A stretch of DNA of 26,333 nt from a virus, in the IMG/VR virus record IMGVR_UViG_3300043775_002582, positions 1 through 26,333 of that record. The stretch is one strand, 5' to 3'. The translations under genes were made by a program, and so were the position numbers. Under the pieces are notes generated by a model. That model was not told the DNA's origin. It saw only the letters and a program-made list of their open reading frames with translations, and did not search any database. Of the stretch, positions 1 to 9,408 are shown piece by piece; the stretch's first letter is position 1; each line of letters opens with the position of its first letter.

Positions 1-310
1 CGGCACCCATTTCATTTCTTAAAGTTGTAGTTGAACTATTACTAATTGGTGTGCCGTAAGTTGTCGAAGTTAAAATATCACTACCTAAAGAATACGGATA
101 TTTAACACCTGATTCATTATCAAATGGTGCAAAAACTTTTTGTTGTCCTGTTGTTCCTGTTAATGCGTTAAAAGGTGATGTATAATCAAATTCAGAATCC
201 CCTATTTGGAAATATTGAATATTAAAATTACCATTAGCAATTGCCTTTCTACCTCTGTTGGTAATTCTTGCCGATAAATATTCTGCGTTATTACTGTTTA
301 AAAAACTCAT
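1..310 (-). CDS. Putative virion structural protein, N-terminal part (runs off the window edge)
   Basis: An open frame starts at the ATG at 310 and stays open to position 1, giving 103 residues; the rest lies outside the window. The protein begins MSFLNSNNAEYLSARITNRG and continues with GRKAIANGNFNIQYFQIGDS, a polar sequence with no signal peptide or membrane segment. Sequences of this kind (a start rich in N and S, then a GRKAIA-like stretch and a GDSEFDY-like stretch) fit virion structural proteins of large T4-like phages, but I cannot name the T4 counterpart. A TATTTATA motif ends four bases upstream of the ATG, and the gene follows the 551-aa fibre-like gene after 28 bases, so it belongs to the same late structural cluster. 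The function is inferred from position and general character only. Confidence 0.75.
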   Translation of the reverse strand, partial: MSFLNSNNAEYLSARITNRGRKAIANGNFNIQYFQIGDSEFDYTSPFNALTGTTGQQKVFAPFDNESGVKYPYSLGSDILTSTTYGTPISNSSTTTLRNEMGA

Positions 311-314
311 ATGT

Positions 315-322
315 TATAAATA
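315..322 (-). promoter_or_regulatory. TATTTATA motif upstream of the gene starting at 310
   Basis: An exact TATTTATA octamer on the minus strand lies four bases before the ATG, within the context AAAGATATTTATAAC. The same octamer, in the same orientation, precedes three other structural genes in this window, with near matches before two more. It may be a late promoter element or a translation-initiation element; the sequence alone does not decide which. Confidence 0.4.
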
Positions 323-338
323 TCTTTGTTTAATTTTG

Positions 339-1994
339 TTATTCTCCTAAGGTGTAGTCTATTAATAAAACATTATTTACTTTAATTCTAATATAATCAA
401 CCTCCTCCGATCCTCCACATGGAGTTCTGTCTCTGTCATACATATCTTGAACAAATGTACTTCCTGTAGGTGTCCATGTTGTATATGATGAACCGTTTGT
501 ACTATATTCTACCGTTAAATTAGGTGTTACAGGTCCACTTGTTCCGTTAAATGTAAATGTTACAGTTGTGACACTGGCATTATATGGTGTATCGTCTTGA
601 CAAAATTCATTTAAACCTTGTGATGATCCCATAGTTGCGGTTATACCTGTAACATTACCTGTATCACCTGAGTAGTTTGCGGTACAATCACAATCATTAG
701 TATAAACACTACCCACCATACTTATAATTTCAGATTGCCAATATCCTTTGTATTTCATTTGTTTATATAATCCTGGATATAATACCTTTCTACAAACTCC
801 ATTATCATCTAATATTGTATTTCCTTCATTTAACTTAATCGTTGACCATATTGGATCATTATCCAAACTAATTTGACCGTCACATCTTTCGGTGAAATTA
901 TAATAATATAATGGTGAACAATCACCACAATTATTTGAATAAACAGAACCTTCAACTGCTTGTATACCAACAGGTAAATTTTTATATGTTACAGGGTCTG
1001 TAAGTGGTAATATTGGTACTTGAACTGTTTGACCAGTAAATGCCCCATAATAACTTGTTATAGTGGCACAATAACCATCATCAACCACATTTCCAAGTTC
1101 ATTATATGTAACCATGGAATAAGTTAATCCAGTTTGTAATGATGAAAATTCAGGAATATTAAATGGTGGGGTTAGACCATATGGTGTTTCATCATATAGA
1201 TACGGCCATATACTATAAACTAATATATTTGCTTGATTATCACATCTTGTTGCACCATAAACATACCAATTAAATGTTAATCCAGTAAATGGTGGTTGAC
1301 AAGTGCTACAAGCATTATCTCCTGGTTCAGGTGTTAAACCATCTAAACTTATTGTTGATAATGATGGTGGAACATATTGATCGTCGATATGTACTACTGA
1401 TAAACATTGACCGTCAATTGTGAATACCTTTCCCTCTGCAATTTGTGTATTTGTTTTTAAACTTTTACCATAAATATTAAACGTATATCCAGTTGGGAAT
1501 CCACATGGTTTTGTCTCATCCACATAATATGATGTATTACCTGGATTTTCAAATGGATCGTAACCATCTTGTGCTGTACATCCAGATAAACTTATAATAC
1601 CAAAACCTGTGTTTGTTAGACTTACATATTCATAACCCATGTATTGACAATCACCTAATCTATAGTAATAATATAAATCGGTATTTGCCGGTTCCTGTGT
1701 TGGTGTTGGGGTTGGACTTGGTGTTGCGGTATTTGTTGGAGTTGGTGTTGGTGTATTAGTTGGTAAACCGACAATAGATTTAGTAATCTCATACGAACAC
1801 GATTCTCCTGTGGATTTAATTTTAACAATGGTTGTATTAACTGGAACATTACTAGTACCGTATCCCGCTTGTAAAGATGCTAACGATACTCCCGTTTCAA
1901 ATGCATCAACATATCCATCTATATTAGAATACAAACTGAAAAGTTCGGGTGTTCCTACTATTGAATTTAATGTTATGGTTATTGGTATTGGCAT
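339..1994 (-). CDS. Modular tail fibre/adhesin-like protein with Thr-Pro linker and three Cys-bracketed modules
   Basis: A 551-aa protein starting at ATG 1994. Residues 1-76 form a beta-rich N-terminal domain that resembles those of the 476-aa and 164-aa proteins upstream. Residues about 79-103 are a Thr-Pro linker. Three modules follow, at about 104-232, 236-359 and 361-437. Each begins with aromatic residues before a Cys (for example YYYNFTERCDGQ at 363-374), has a central G-x-C (C197, C309, C401), and closes with a Cys pair (C229/C232, C356/C359, C435/C437). Two of the closers are nearly identical: GSVYSNNCGDC and GSVYTNDCDC. Residues 446-551 form a separate C-terminal domain. There is no signal peptide. 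The position at the end of the baseplate/tail cluster and the modular design suggest a host-binding virion protein; no homologue could be named from the sequence alone. Confidence 0.72.
   Translation of the reverse strand: MPIPITITLNSIVGTPELFSLYSNIDGYVDAFETGVSLASLQAGYGTSNVPVNTTIVKIKSTGESCSYEITKSIVGLPTNTPTPTPTNTATPSPTPTPTQEPANTDLYYYYRLGDCQYMGYEYVSLTNTGFGIISLSGCTAQDGYDPFENPGNTSYYVDETKPCGFPTGYTFNIYGKSLKTNTQIAEGKVFTIDGQCLSVVHIDDQYVPPSLSTISLDGLTPEPGDNACSTCQPPFTGLTFNWYVYGATRCDNQANILVYSIWPYLYDETPYGLTPPFNIPEFSSLQTGLTYSMVTYNELGNVVDDGYCATITSYYGAFTGQTVQVPILPLTDPVTYKNLPVGIQAVEGSVYSNNCGDCSPLYYYNFTERCDGQISLDNDPIWSTIKLNEGNTILDDNGVCRKVLYPGLYKQMKYKGYWQSEIISMVGSVYTNDCDCTANYSGDTGNVTGITATMGSSQGLNEFCQDDTPYNASVTTVTFTFNGTSGPVTPNLTVEYSTNGSSYTTWTPTGSTFVQDMYDRDRTPCGGSEEVDYIRIKVNNVLLIDYTLGE
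1686..1760 (-). repeat. Thr-Pro linker encoded by degenerate TP/hexamer repeats (551-aa protein)
   Basis: Encodes residues 79-103, almost entirely T and P with occasional N, A, S and Q. It separates the shared N-terminal domain from the first Cys-bracketed module. Such T/P stretches are usually extended and flexible. The plus strand reads as G/T-rich GTTGGT-like units. Confidence 0.7.
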
Positions 1995-2017
1995 ATTATA
2001 TTAATCTTTTTTTATTT

Positions 2018-3448
2018 TTATGATCCCGTATTTAAACACTCTAACCCTGGTGGAGTAAGTGCAGATCCAAAACACACACCTGTTGATGTCGGTGTAATAT
2101 ATACATCTATTGCTTGACTTACCGGTATACTTACTCCATTTATTGATCCTTGTAAACCGCATCCATAATCACTAAGTAATGACCCCGCCGAGTTAGTAAA
2201 TCTACTCGATAAATAAGCTCCAGCGGCAAATACATTTACATTAACTTCAACATAATCACAAGTACTATCGGTTACCCTTAAAAATGCACCTAAATTCAAA
2301 TAACCTCCCGCATCTACACTTGGGCTCACTAAGAAGGTTTCGCCTTCTATTATTGATTTTTGTATACCAGATGTTGTATTATTAACCGGACCTAAAGTTG
2401 TGTTATATGTTTGGTAGACTAATTGTAAATTATTTGATACCGCATCGTATGGGGTATTTTGTCTTCCATAAATATTAACCGTAATTTGTGGTATTGGTGT
2501 TGGTGTAGGAGTTGGTTCATTAATAGATAAACAGTTTATACAAGTCCCACTTGGTAGTAATGTATTAGTAGAACCTGATCTCTTATAAAGTCTAACATAA
2601 TTACCTAACGTCGAATCATATGTTATTCCGGTTTGTGATATCCATATATATTGATCTGGACTCATTTCAGCCGACACCCAATTAAACCCTAATGCGTTAT
2701 CTGTCTCAACTGAAGTGGCATCACAAATATTTGTTGCTGAATATAACCACGCATCTACTCCATCGTAAATTGCATTAATAGGACTGGTATGTGTACATGA
2801 TGTGTTATCACCAAACTCAACATCACCAGGATCACCTACCCATAAATCATTTGCAACAATTCTATATGGTGTTGGGGTTGGTGTTGGTGGTAATGATGTT
2901 GGTGTTGCGGTTGGTATGTCGGTTGGTATGTTGGTTGGTATGTTGGTTGGTACATTCGTTGGTAGATTGGTTGGTACATTTGTTGGTATATTAGTTGGCA
3001 CCGAAGTTGGTACATTGGTCGGTGCTGCAGTTGGTGCTAACGTTGCGGGTAATCCATAAACTACATTAGCATCAAATGAACATGGATTAGGTGTATTTGT
3101 TGGTGTAGACGTTGGAATAGGTGTTGGACTTGGAGTTGGTGTAGGGGTCGGTGTGGTTGGCATTTGTATTCTTATTGGGTTAATTTCACTTAATACACAT
3201 CCTCCGTCATTAAGATTTGAGGGAACCGCCTTTATATAATACGTACCGTCAGGTACTATCACATATTTTGGAAAATCTCTTTTAAGTATATTACTATATC
3301 CCGACATTAAGGTATAATTTGTTAACGTATTACCCGTAATCGTACAACCTGAAACATTTCCTAATGTATCTCCAGTGCAATTATATAAATCAACATTCAA
3401 TATTGACGCACCTACAGTATCTAAACTTAATAATATGGTATATGGCAT
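2018..3448 (-). CDS. Modular tail fibre/adhesin-like protein with TP linker and PTN tetrapeptide repeats
   Basis: A 476-aa protein starting at ATG 3448. Residues 1-95 are an N-terminal domain beginning [13 protein letters not shown], related in layout to the starts of the 551-aa and 164-aa proteins. Residues 96-122 are a Thr-Pro linker, followed by a short Cys-containing spacer (C123). Residues about 139-186 are tandem PTN(V/I/L)-type tetrapeptides. A folded module lies at about 197-308 with Cys at 218, 242, 303 and 306, then a short TP linker (311-320) and a C-terminal domain at 321-476 with Cys at 397, 430, 459 and 471. The gene has its own upstream arrangement: an intrinsic terminator for the preceding gene at 3484-3509, then a TATTTATA motif, then the ATG. 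The role as a virion adhesin or fibre is inferred from modular design and location. Confidence 0.72.
   Translation of the reverse strand: MPYTILLSLDTVGASILNVDLYNCTGDTLGNVSGCTITGNTLTNYTLMSGYSNILKRDFPKYVIVPDGTYYIKAVPSNLNDGGCVLSEINPIRIQMPTTPTPTPTPSPTPIPTSTPTNTPNPCSFDANVVYGLPATLAPTAAPTNVPTSVPTNIPTNVPTNLPTNVPTNIPTNIPTDIPTATPTSLPPTPTPTPYRIVANDLWVGDPGDVEFGDNTSCTHTSPINAIYDGVDAWLYSATNICDATSVETDNALGFNWVSAEMSPDQYIWISQTGITYDSTLGNYVRLYKRSGSTNTLLPSGTCINCLSINEPTPTPTPIPQITVNIYGRQNTPYDAVSNNLQLVYQTYNTTLGPVNNTTSGIQKSIIEGETFLVSPSVDAGGYLNLGAFLRVTDSTCDYVEVNVNVFAAGAYLSSRFTNSAGSLLSDYGCGLQGSINGVSIPVSQAIDVYITPTSTGVCFGSALTPPGLECLNTGS
2879..3034 (-). repeat. 12-bp tandem repeat encoding PTN(V/I/L) tetrapeptides
   Basis: On the plus strand, units such as GTTGGTATGTTG recur about every 12 bases. 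They encode P-T-N-(V/I/L) repeats at residues about 139-186 of the 476-aa protein, then grade into ordinary TP sequence up to residue 190. Unit length is a multiple of three, so gain or loss of units keeps the frame. The composition (PTN) differs from the plain TP linkers elsewhere. Confidence 0.75.
3083..3163 (-). repeat. Thr-Pro linker (476-aa protein)
   Basis: Encodes residues 96-122, a nearly uninterrupted T/P run with a few S, I and N. It links the N-terminal domain to the short Cys-containing spacer and the PTN repeat array. Confidence 0.65.
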
Positions 3449-3453
3449 ATTTC

Positions 3454-3461
3454 TATAAATA
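3454..3461 (-). promoter_or_regulatory. TATTTATA motif between terminator and 476-aa gene
   Basis: An exact TATTTATA octamer on the minus strand, five bases upstream of the ATG at 3448 and about 20 bases downstream of the intrinsic terminator at 3484-3509. Because the terminator should stop transcription from upstream, a promoter is expected in this short gap, which makes the motif (or the overlapping AT-rich sequence TATATAATAC just before it) a promoter candidate. Confidence 0.45.
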
Positions 3462-3480
3462 GTATTATATACAATTTAAA

Positions 3481-3509
3481 TAAAAAACCCCTCATAATAA
3501 AGGGGTTTT
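3481..3509 (-). terminator. Intrinsic (Rho-independent) terminator after the 164-aa gene
   Basis: A nine-base-pair stem (AAAACCCCT pairing with AGGGGTTTT, 3484-3492 with 3501-3509) encloses an eight-base loop. On the minus strand the stem is followed by more T (GGGGTTTTTTATTT). It begins 25 bases after the stop codon of the 164-aa gene. The stem is symmetrical, but the T-rich tail is better on the minus strand, in line with gene direction. Confidence 0.85.
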
Positions 3510-3533
3510 AATATTGTTATTTGTTTAAATATA

Positions 3534-4028
3534 TTATTCACAATCGGAACAATCAACATTTGAAGTACAAGGTGTTTCACAAGGCACTGATGTCATTAAT
3601 CCAGAGTCAGAGTCTATCTCTGTACCATTTCGTACACATACTGTTCTAGAAGAACCTGGTCCAACAAGCAATGAGGATAAAACATTATCTAAACATCTAT
3701 AATATGTGAATGTTATACCACCATCGTCTCGTCCACCCTCATTATAAACCGTATAACATTCACAATCTGACACTGGTTCAGATGTAACCCAAGCTATTTG
3801 TTCTGTACAAAATCCACCACTTTCAGAACCTGTACTTGTTATTGTTCCTCCTGTTATTGAATCCGATATACCTGTTGCAGTGTATCCAGTTGTAAGTACT
3901 GCTCTTGTTATTCCTGAGGCAATAAAAACTCCGTTTAATGCCCCGCCACTTGTTGTACCCGATATACTATAGTTACCAGATTGTGTGGTTCCCGATGTTT
4001 CTGCGGTTAATGTAAATGTTATTGTCAT
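3534..4028 (-). CDS. Small Cys-rich fibre/adhesin-like protein sharing the N-terminal domain of the two downstream genes
   Basis: A 164-aa protein starting at ATG 4028. The first ~80 residues are rich in T, S and G and resemble the starts of the 551- and 476-aa proteins (a hydrophobic M-x-x-x-hydrophobic start, a central S/T-G-Y, then S-x-G-x-C). There is no TP linker. The C-terminal half looks like one copy of the Cys-bracketed module: FTYYRCLDN, then VCVRNG, then a Cys cluster C150, C154, C160 and C163. It is therefore a minimal version of the architecture of its neighbours. A TATTTATA motif lies upstream, and a strong intrinsic terminator follows directly. Likely a virion surface protein; no named homologue recognised. 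Confidence 0.68.
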   Translation of the reverse strand: MTITFTLTAETSGTTQSGNYSISGTTSGGALNGVFIASGITRAVLTTGYTATGISDSITGGTITSTGSESGGFCTEQIAWVTSEPVSDCECYTVYNEGGRDDGGITFTYYRCLDNVLSSLLVGPGSSRTVCVRNGTEIDSDSGLMTSVPCETPCTSNVDCSDCE

Positions 4029-4044
4029 ATTATTTGTTTCTTTT

Positions 4045-4052
4045 TATAAATA
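4045..4052 (-). promoter_or_regulatory. TATTTATA motif upstream of the 164-aa gene
   Basis: An exact octamer on the minus strand within AATAAGATATTTATAAAAAG, 16 bases before the ATG. The longer context closely matches that before the 303-aa gene (AATAAGAT, then ATATTTATAATAAAAG), which argues against chance. Confidence 0.42.
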
Positions 4053-4086
4053 TCTTATTATTTTATTTTATTTTGTTTTATACAGG

Positions 4087-7000
4087 TTACTCTGGACAAA
4101 GAACTTCATTACATATTCCACCTTCTGCATCTTGACATTCACTTTGACTATTATATATTATTGGACTCATTCCATACTGCCAACATTGTGTCGGTGGATT
4201 TGTTGGTGCTAACGGTTCCGGTGTAGGGGTTGGTGTACTGTATATTATATTCATTACATATTGTATACTCGCACATTCTGATCCACATCCACATGGAACG
4301 GTTAAATATGCGGAAGTATCGTTTTGACTAAATGGTAATTGTATGTTTGAATTATCATTTAAATAAACAACGACATATCCATTCATATTTCTTGGACTTG
4401 TGAAATCAACATAATATGTCCTATCATACTCGTAGTCGTTAGGTTCATAACCAGCTCCACATTGTTGGAAATTACTATCTGTTGATCCAAAAGCCGAAAC
4501 TCCGTCCGGTAATGAAGGTGTTGGTGTTGGTGTAGGTGTCATATATCCACAACTTGCCGAGTTACTTTCAATAAATGTGTCAACATAACCACAACTACCA
4601 TTTGCGGATCTGGAATATAAATTGTACCCATCACAAGTAAACATTAAAAAAGTACCTTCACTAGGACAAGGAGTCGGTGATGGTGTTGGTGTATCTGTTG
4701 GTGGTAAAGGTAATGGTGTTGCGGTTGGTGTTGCCGATGGTGTAGGTGTTGGAGTCGTCGTTGGACAAGGTGCTTGTGCTCTTATCGGTAAAGCCGGTCC
4801 GTCTAACACCCAATAAGAACTTCCATTAGAGAACCAACCTGTTTGACTTACAAGTGCTCCTGAATTATTTGAATACAAATAACATCCATTTGCTAAAGTT
4901 GAACAGTTTGAGTAATATGTTGTTGGGTTAGATACATAGTCTAAACATGCTTCCGGTCCATAACGATCGGCAAATGCTCCTTGTACAAATCCTAAACTAT
5001 GTGAATATAAAACCGGAGTATTAGTTGGTGTTGGGGTTGGAGTATTTGTATTTGTTGGTGTAGGTGTATATGTTGCCGGTTCAGGTGTTGTTGTATTTGT
5101 TGGTGTAGGAGTTGCAGGACAACTACAAGCGGTATTACTATAATTAATAAATGAAATTATCGCATCTGCTCCCGTTACTGTTCCATATTGTATACAATCG
5201 CTTATAGATTCTACCCCTGTTCCACCAAAAGTAACGACTTTTCCAACTCCACAACAATCTACATAACTAACATTACCTGGACTTTCAATATCAAAAGTAA
5301 CTGAAGTCACACAAGGAGGGAATGTTGGTGTTGGGGTTGGTGTATCGGTTGGAGGTAACGGCGAAGGTGTTGGAGTATTTGTGTTTGTTGGTGTTGGGGT
5401 ATATGTTGCTGGTTCAGGTGAAGGGGTTGGTGTAGGTGTATATGTTGCCGGTATTGGTGAAGGTGTTGGAGTTGGTATATCTGTAGGTAAAGGAGTCGGG
5501 GTTGGAGTACTGTTCTCAACTATAACATTCACATTAAAGTTACAATCAGGTGTAGGAGTTGGAGTTGGGGTGTTAGTAGGTGTTGGTGTAGGAGTACTGG
5601 TTATTATAATTAAATCTACATTAAAGTTACAATCTGGAGTTGGTGTTGGGGTAGGAGTTGGTGTAGGTTCGCTAGTTGGTGTTGGAGATGGGGTTGGGGT
5701 ACTAGTAATAACTACTAAATCTACATTAAAGTTACAATCAGGTGTTGGTGTAGGAGTTGGTGTGCCGGTTGGTGTAGGGGTTGGTGTGCTGGTTATAATA
5801 GTTAGATCTACATTAAAGTTACAATCAGGTGTTGGTGTAGGAGTTGGTGTACTAGTTGGTGTTGGTGTGGGGGTACTAGTAATAACTATCAAATCTACGT
5901 TAAAGTTACAGTCAGGTGTAGGAGTTGGGGTTGGAGTACTAGTTGGTGTTGGTGTAGGGGTACTAGTAATTATAGTTAAATCTACATTAAAGTTACAATC
6001 TGGTGTTGGTGTAGGAGTTGGGGTTGAAGATGGAGTTGGAGTTGGGGTACTGGTAATTATAGTTAGGTCTACATTAAAGTTACAATCAGGTGTAGGTGAT
6101 GGTGTCGGCGTTGCGGTTGCAGGTAATGGCGTTGGCGTTGCAGTTGGCGTTGCAGTTGCGGGTAGTGGCGTTGTGGTTGGCGTTGCAGTTGCAGGTAATG
6201 GACTTGGTGACGGGGTTGGAGTTGCTGTCGCAGGTAATGGAGTTGGGGTTGGTGAAGGTGTTGCAGTTGGTGTTGCAGTTGGTATTGGTGTATTAGTTGG
6301 TGTTGGAGTTGGTCCATAAACATATGTTGCGGAACCTCCACTAAATCTACAATCTTTTACATCATTTTGACCAATTGATACATATCCATAATCTAAATAA
6401 TCATTTACCGTACAATCATTTGGACCGTATTTGTAAGATGTGAATTTAATTTTTTCACGTCCTTCATTATCTATGAAAAATTCATATGATATTATTTTTT
6501 GTTTTGTTGTTCCTGTAATCGATGAATTACCAATTTCGGTTCCGTATTGTGTGTTTTTACCTTCACCGTCAATAGTTGATCCCGAATATGTATTAATATA
6601 TGTAACCGTATTTTGTATTGCTCTTTTCCACAATATTTTTAATTGTGTGTCATACTGTTCATTATAATCTGAAAGTGCATTGGTTGTTCCTCCGCTATAT
6701 AAACTAACACTAATACCATTTGTTGTAACAGTATTATCATTATTAAATGTTGTTATTCCCGTCAACGATGTTGCTCCACTGATTAAAACATACGTACACC
6801 CCGTAACATTCGTAGTTGTGTTTAGGGCGGAAGTATTTGCGGGATCTGTCATACCCGAATAAACTATACCATCAATTTCAAATATTGGGTAAAATTTAAC
6901 ATATCCATCAAATTTTGTTTCACCATCTTCATCACTTTCAATTGAAAACCCAAGATCAATATCGGCCTCTTCTCTTAAATAATTAAAATAACTATTATAC

Positions 7001-9408
7001 CCTGTAAAACCTGTTGGTATTTGTAAATCAAAATTTATATAATCATCAGTTTGTATAGGTTGACAACCATATTTGTATTGATATTTTGATCTACCAAAAA
7101 TATTGTTTGATATTAAATTACCTCCCGTCCATAAAGTTGTTGATGGTATAATTTGATCTATTACACTTGTCCAATATGGACTCATTTTTTGAATGAATAA
7201 ATTTAAATCGGAAATTGTATATGGTGGAAAATCTGTATGTGTAATATAATCTTGATAAATGTCTTCTAATGTAATATAGTTTTTCTTATATCTAATTAAA
7301 TTAGAATTTTTAATTTGTTCATGTAACATCTTATCAACGTATTCAAGAAATGTTACTCCCGTTTGTGGTGTTAAACTATTTGTACCAAATGTTGTACCTG
7401 TTGGTCCGAAATCTCTTGATTTACGATATATGTCATAATCCACAGCTTGAGCCGCAGATAAATAAACTTCAATATTTTTACGATTTAAAACTAATCCTGA
7501 ATTGTCAGTAAATGATTCTATTTGATTATTATCAATTACACTTTTTAATTTATATCCCGTATCTAAACCTGGTAAATTTCTATATATATTAAAATAATCT
7601 TCACCATAAGTGTAAGGACTATTTTTAGTTACTACATTTTTTATTCTACCTGTTAATGTTGAATTTTCGGTATCAATAATTAAAGGTGATTTATGTTGTG
7701 ATGTATTATCATACCAACCACTACCTTTTTGGAAAAAGTATTCTGTCGAACCTGTTATTCCTTTTGGTAAGAATGTCTCCCCATTAACCGGATAATTATC
7801 AGAATTAAATGTTGTGGTACCTGTAGTTATACCAGTATAATATGAATACGAAGGATATGTTACACCATCAATAGTTCCACCTGTTGGTAAGAATATTCCT
7901 GTTTTGTAAGTTTTAGTTCCCGATATAACATCATAAATGTCACTGTTTAAATCAAATGATTTAGGTAAAGATGTTACCTTATAAACATATTGATTTATTT
8001 TAATCATAGGTTCAGGTGCGCCCAAGAATTTTAAGAAAAATTCCAAAGACTGTCTTGTACCTTTTGATTTATATATGTAAGCTAAATTGACTAATAATCT
8101 TCTATAAAATTCATATTCCGCATCAATCAAAGATGTTCCCGATGTTAAACCAGAATATTGTTGAGTTGTTTTACTATATAATAATTCATCTAAACCTTTC
8201 TCATCAATTAAGTTAATTGTATCTAATCCTAAAGTATTTGCTAAGTTTTTTAATAATACATCAGGTACGTTATTAATACCGTCATAACTTACATTTCTCA
8301 TGTAAGCAATATTATCTATGTATTTTTTTACACTATCAAAACTTTGTCCATATAATTGAAATAATGATTCGGCCTTTTTATCGGGACTATCAAATTCAAA
8401 CAATTGAGGTGATGTTAAAAACCTAACGAATAAGTTAGACTTATAATCATCAATTTCATCTGCTATGTTACTTAGATTTGTTAAATAACTATCGTATTCT
8501 AAACCTGTAATTTTAATGTTCCAATCTTCCTTATCTGATAATGGCCAACTATAATTTACTGAAATTAATTCAGTTTTTGTTTCATCAAAACTATCTCTTG
8601 GTACTTTAAAACTTGAGGTATATTTTGGGAACGTATCTCTATTTAATAAACTTTCTTCTAAATCATCTAATCCACTAAAAAACTCATCTACGGTTTTATC
8701 GTTTGGTTTTAATAATATATCGGATGTATATGTTGTACCGGTAAATGGTTTACCACTTACCTTTAATAAAATTATATTATCACTATTAGGTTCAACATAT
8801 GAAATTACATCATATGTTTTTCCACTTATTGAAATTAAATAATTTTTAAAAGAAGTATAAAAATCTCTGTTTTTATTGATTGATGGTAATATGGTATTAC
8901 TTTTCGGTGTAACCATAACAATCGAAAATGGATTGTACAGTTTACTGTATTCAACTTGAAATTGAGTGGTGTTACTTATGTTATCGTATGTAATATTATT
9001 TGCAGTAAAATTTGTTACTTTAATTAAACTATTAGAATCAATTAAAATAGCCGCAGGAAAATTATTAATTATATTAGTTGTTGCAACACCTAATCTACTT
9101 TTTAATGATCCAAATAAAGATTTAGCAGCATCATTTTTAGACCCTTTAAATTTTATCTCTTTATTTTTTGTTGCTGTGCCGCTTGCAGTTGTACTTGAAG
9201 TTTGTCCTTTTAAATCATCTAATGTTAAAAAATTAGAAAATGGATTTGTTTTAAAATTCTTTGTATCTCTTTGTATTACCTCACTATCTAACGCAAAGTT
9301 CGTATTAGTCAATTGACCAGTACCCGTGGTAATTTGATTACCAACTAGATTGTCGCTGAATGTATCAGCACCACTCGCAGCTTGACTTGGAACTTTATAT
9401 TTTGCCAT
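4087..9408 (-). CDS. Giant baseplate/tail structural protein fused to a Thr-Pro-linked adhesin-like tail
   Basis: A 1773-aa protein whose ATG at 9408 overlaps the upstream stop codon (TAATG). Residues 1 to about 1032 are ordinary globular phage structural sequence. Around residue 446 the stretch [20 protein letters not shown] resembles a pattern common in tail-protein-I-like baseplate proteins of contractile-tail phages (family resemblance, not proven). From P1033 the chain becomes Thr-Pro linker, then seven tandem 29-residue repeats (D-C-N-F-N-V-D-L core, first Asp at 1108, 1137, 1166, 1195, 1224, 1259 and 1288). More TP linkers alternate with small Cys-containing domains, for example one starting at about 1364 ([15 protein letters not shown]) and one containing [15 protein letters not shown]. 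It ends with a short Cys-rich segment. The design suggests a baseplate-anchored protein carrying a long extended receptor-binding arm; this is inference. Confidence 0.78.
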   Translation of the reverse strand: MAKYKVPSQAASGADTFSDNLVGNQITTGTGQLTNTNFALDSEVIQRDTKNFKTNPFSNFLTLDDLKGQTSSTTASGTATKNKEIKFKGSKNDAAKSLFGSLKSRLGVATTNIINNFPAAILIDSNSLIKVTNFTANNITYDNISNTTQFQVEYSKLYNPFSIVMVTPKSNTILPSINKNRDFYTSFKNYLISISGKTYDVISYVEPNSDNIILLKVSGKPFTGTTYTSDILLKPNDKTVDEFFSGLDDLEESLLNRDTFPKYTSSFKVPRDSFDETKTELISVNYSWPLSDKEDWNIKITGLEYDSYLTNLSNIADEIDDYKSNLFVRFLTSPQLFEFDSPDKKAESLFQLYGQSFDSVKKYIDNIAYMRNVSYDGINNVPDVLLKNLANTLGLDTINLIDEKGLDELLYSKTTQQYSGLTSGTSLIDAEYEFYRRLLVNLAYIYKSKGTRQSLEFFLKFLGAPEPMIKINQYVYKVTSLPKSFDLNSDIYDVISGTKTYKTGIFLPTGGTIDGVTYPSYSYYTGITTGTTTFNSDNYPVNGETFLPKGITGSTEYFFQKGSGWYDNTSQHKSPLIIDTENSTLTGRIKNVVTKNSPYTYGEDYFNIYRNLPGLDTGYKLKSVIDNNQIESFTDNSGLVLNRKNIEVYLSAAQAVDYDIYRKSRDFGPTGTTFGTNSLTPQTGVTFLEYVDKMLHEQIKNSNLIRYKKNYITLEDIYQDYITHTDFPPYTISDLNLFIQKMSPYWTSVIDQIIPSTTLWTGGNLISNNIFGRSKYQYKYGCQPIQTDDYINFDLQIPTGFTGYNSYFNYLREEADIDLGFSIESDEDGETKFDGYVKFYPIFEIDGIVYSGMTDPANTSALNTTTNVTGCTYVLISGATSLTGITTFNNDNTVTTNGISVSLYSGGTTNALSDYNEQYDTQLKILWKRAIQNTVTYINTYSGSTIDGEGKNTQYGTEIGNSSITGTTKQKIISYEFFIDNEGREKIKFTSYKYGPNDCTVNDYLDYGYVSIGQNDVKDCRFSGGSATYVYGPTPTPTNTPIPTATPTATPSPTPTPLPATATPTPSPSPLPATATPTTTPLPATATPTATPTPLPATATPTPSPTPDCNFNVDLTIITSTPTPTPSSTPTPTPTPDCNFNVDLTIITSTPTPTPTSTPTPTPTPDCNFNVDLIVITSTPTPTPTSTPTPTPTPDCNFNVDLTIITSTPTPTPTGTPTPTPTPDCNFNVDLVVITSTPTPSPTPTSEPTPTPTPTPTPDCNFNVDLIIITSTPTPTPTNTPTPTPTPDCNFNVNVIVENSTPTPTPLPTDIPTPTPSPIPATYTPTPTPSPEPATYTPTPTNTNTPTPSPLPPTDTPTPTPTFPPCVTSVTFDIESPGNVSYVDCCGVGKVVTFGGTGVESISDCIQYGTVTGADAIISFINYSNTACSCPATPTPTNTTTPEPATYTPTPTNTNTPTPTPTNTPVLYSHSLGFVQGAFADRYGPEACLDYVSNPTTYYSNCSTLANGCYLYSNNSGALVSQTGWFSNGSSYWVLDGPALPIRAQAPCPTTTPTPTPSATPTATPLPLPPTDTPTPSPTPCPSEGTFLMFTCDGYNLYSRSANGSCGYVDTFIESNSASCGYMTPTPTPTPSLPDGVSAFGSTDSNFQQCGAGYEPNDYEYDRTYYVDFTSPRNMNGYVVVYLNDNSNIQLPFSQNDTSAYLTVPCGCGSECASIQYVMNIIYSTPTPTPEPLAPTNPPTQCWQYGMSPIIYNSQSECQDAEGGICNEVLCPE
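5000..5515 (-). repeat. Thr-Pro linkers flanking a small Cys domain (1773-aa protein)
   Basis: Two T/P-rich stretches (about 5020-5115 and 5316-5515) flank a folded module of about 65 residues that contains a CC pair and a C-S-C. The motifs [17 protein letters not shown] and [19 protein letters not shown] recur on both sides, indicating duplication within the linker. Confidence 0.6.
5518..6105 (-). repeat. Seven-copy 87-bp tandem repeat (29-aa unit)
   Basis: The core ACATTAAAGTTACAATC (plus strand, one copy with a single base change) starts at 5531, 5618, 5723, 5810, 5897, 5984 and 6071. Spacings are 87, 105, 87, 87, 87 and 87 bases, all multiples of three. Each unit encodes a DCNFNVDL-type core with one Cys, then ITSTPTPTP-type linker. 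The 105-bp unit carries six extra residues of TP linker. The copy nearest the C-terminus is the most diverged ([12 protein letters not shown]). Confidence 0.92.
6106..6315 (-). repeat. Long Thr-Pro/Ala linker preceding the 87-bp array
   Basis: Encodes residues about 1033-1102 of the 1773-aa protein, including repeated [10 protein letters not shown] units. It marks the switch from globular structural sequence to the adhesin-like arm. The plus strand is strongly G/T-rich. Confidence 0.7.

Noticed and set aside
5518-6105. Regularly spaced repeats considered as a CRISPR array
   Set aside because: Units are in-frame with a long coding sequence, the whole 87-bp unit is conserved instead of repeat plus unique spacer, and no cas genes are nearby.
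5381-6319. A 312-residue open frame on the plus strand made of Gly-Val repeats
   Set aside because: It is the antisense image of the Thr-Pro repeats: TP codons read backwards give GV. Low-complexity, no independent start signal, and opposite to all real genes. The same applies to the smaller Gly-Val frames at 2802-3059, 4622-4816 and 11824-12087.
339-9408. Diversity-generating retroelement acting on the fibre-like genes
   Set aside because: No reverse transcriptase and no template/variable repeat pair with adenine-specific differences were seen in the window; tandem repeats here are of the slippage type.
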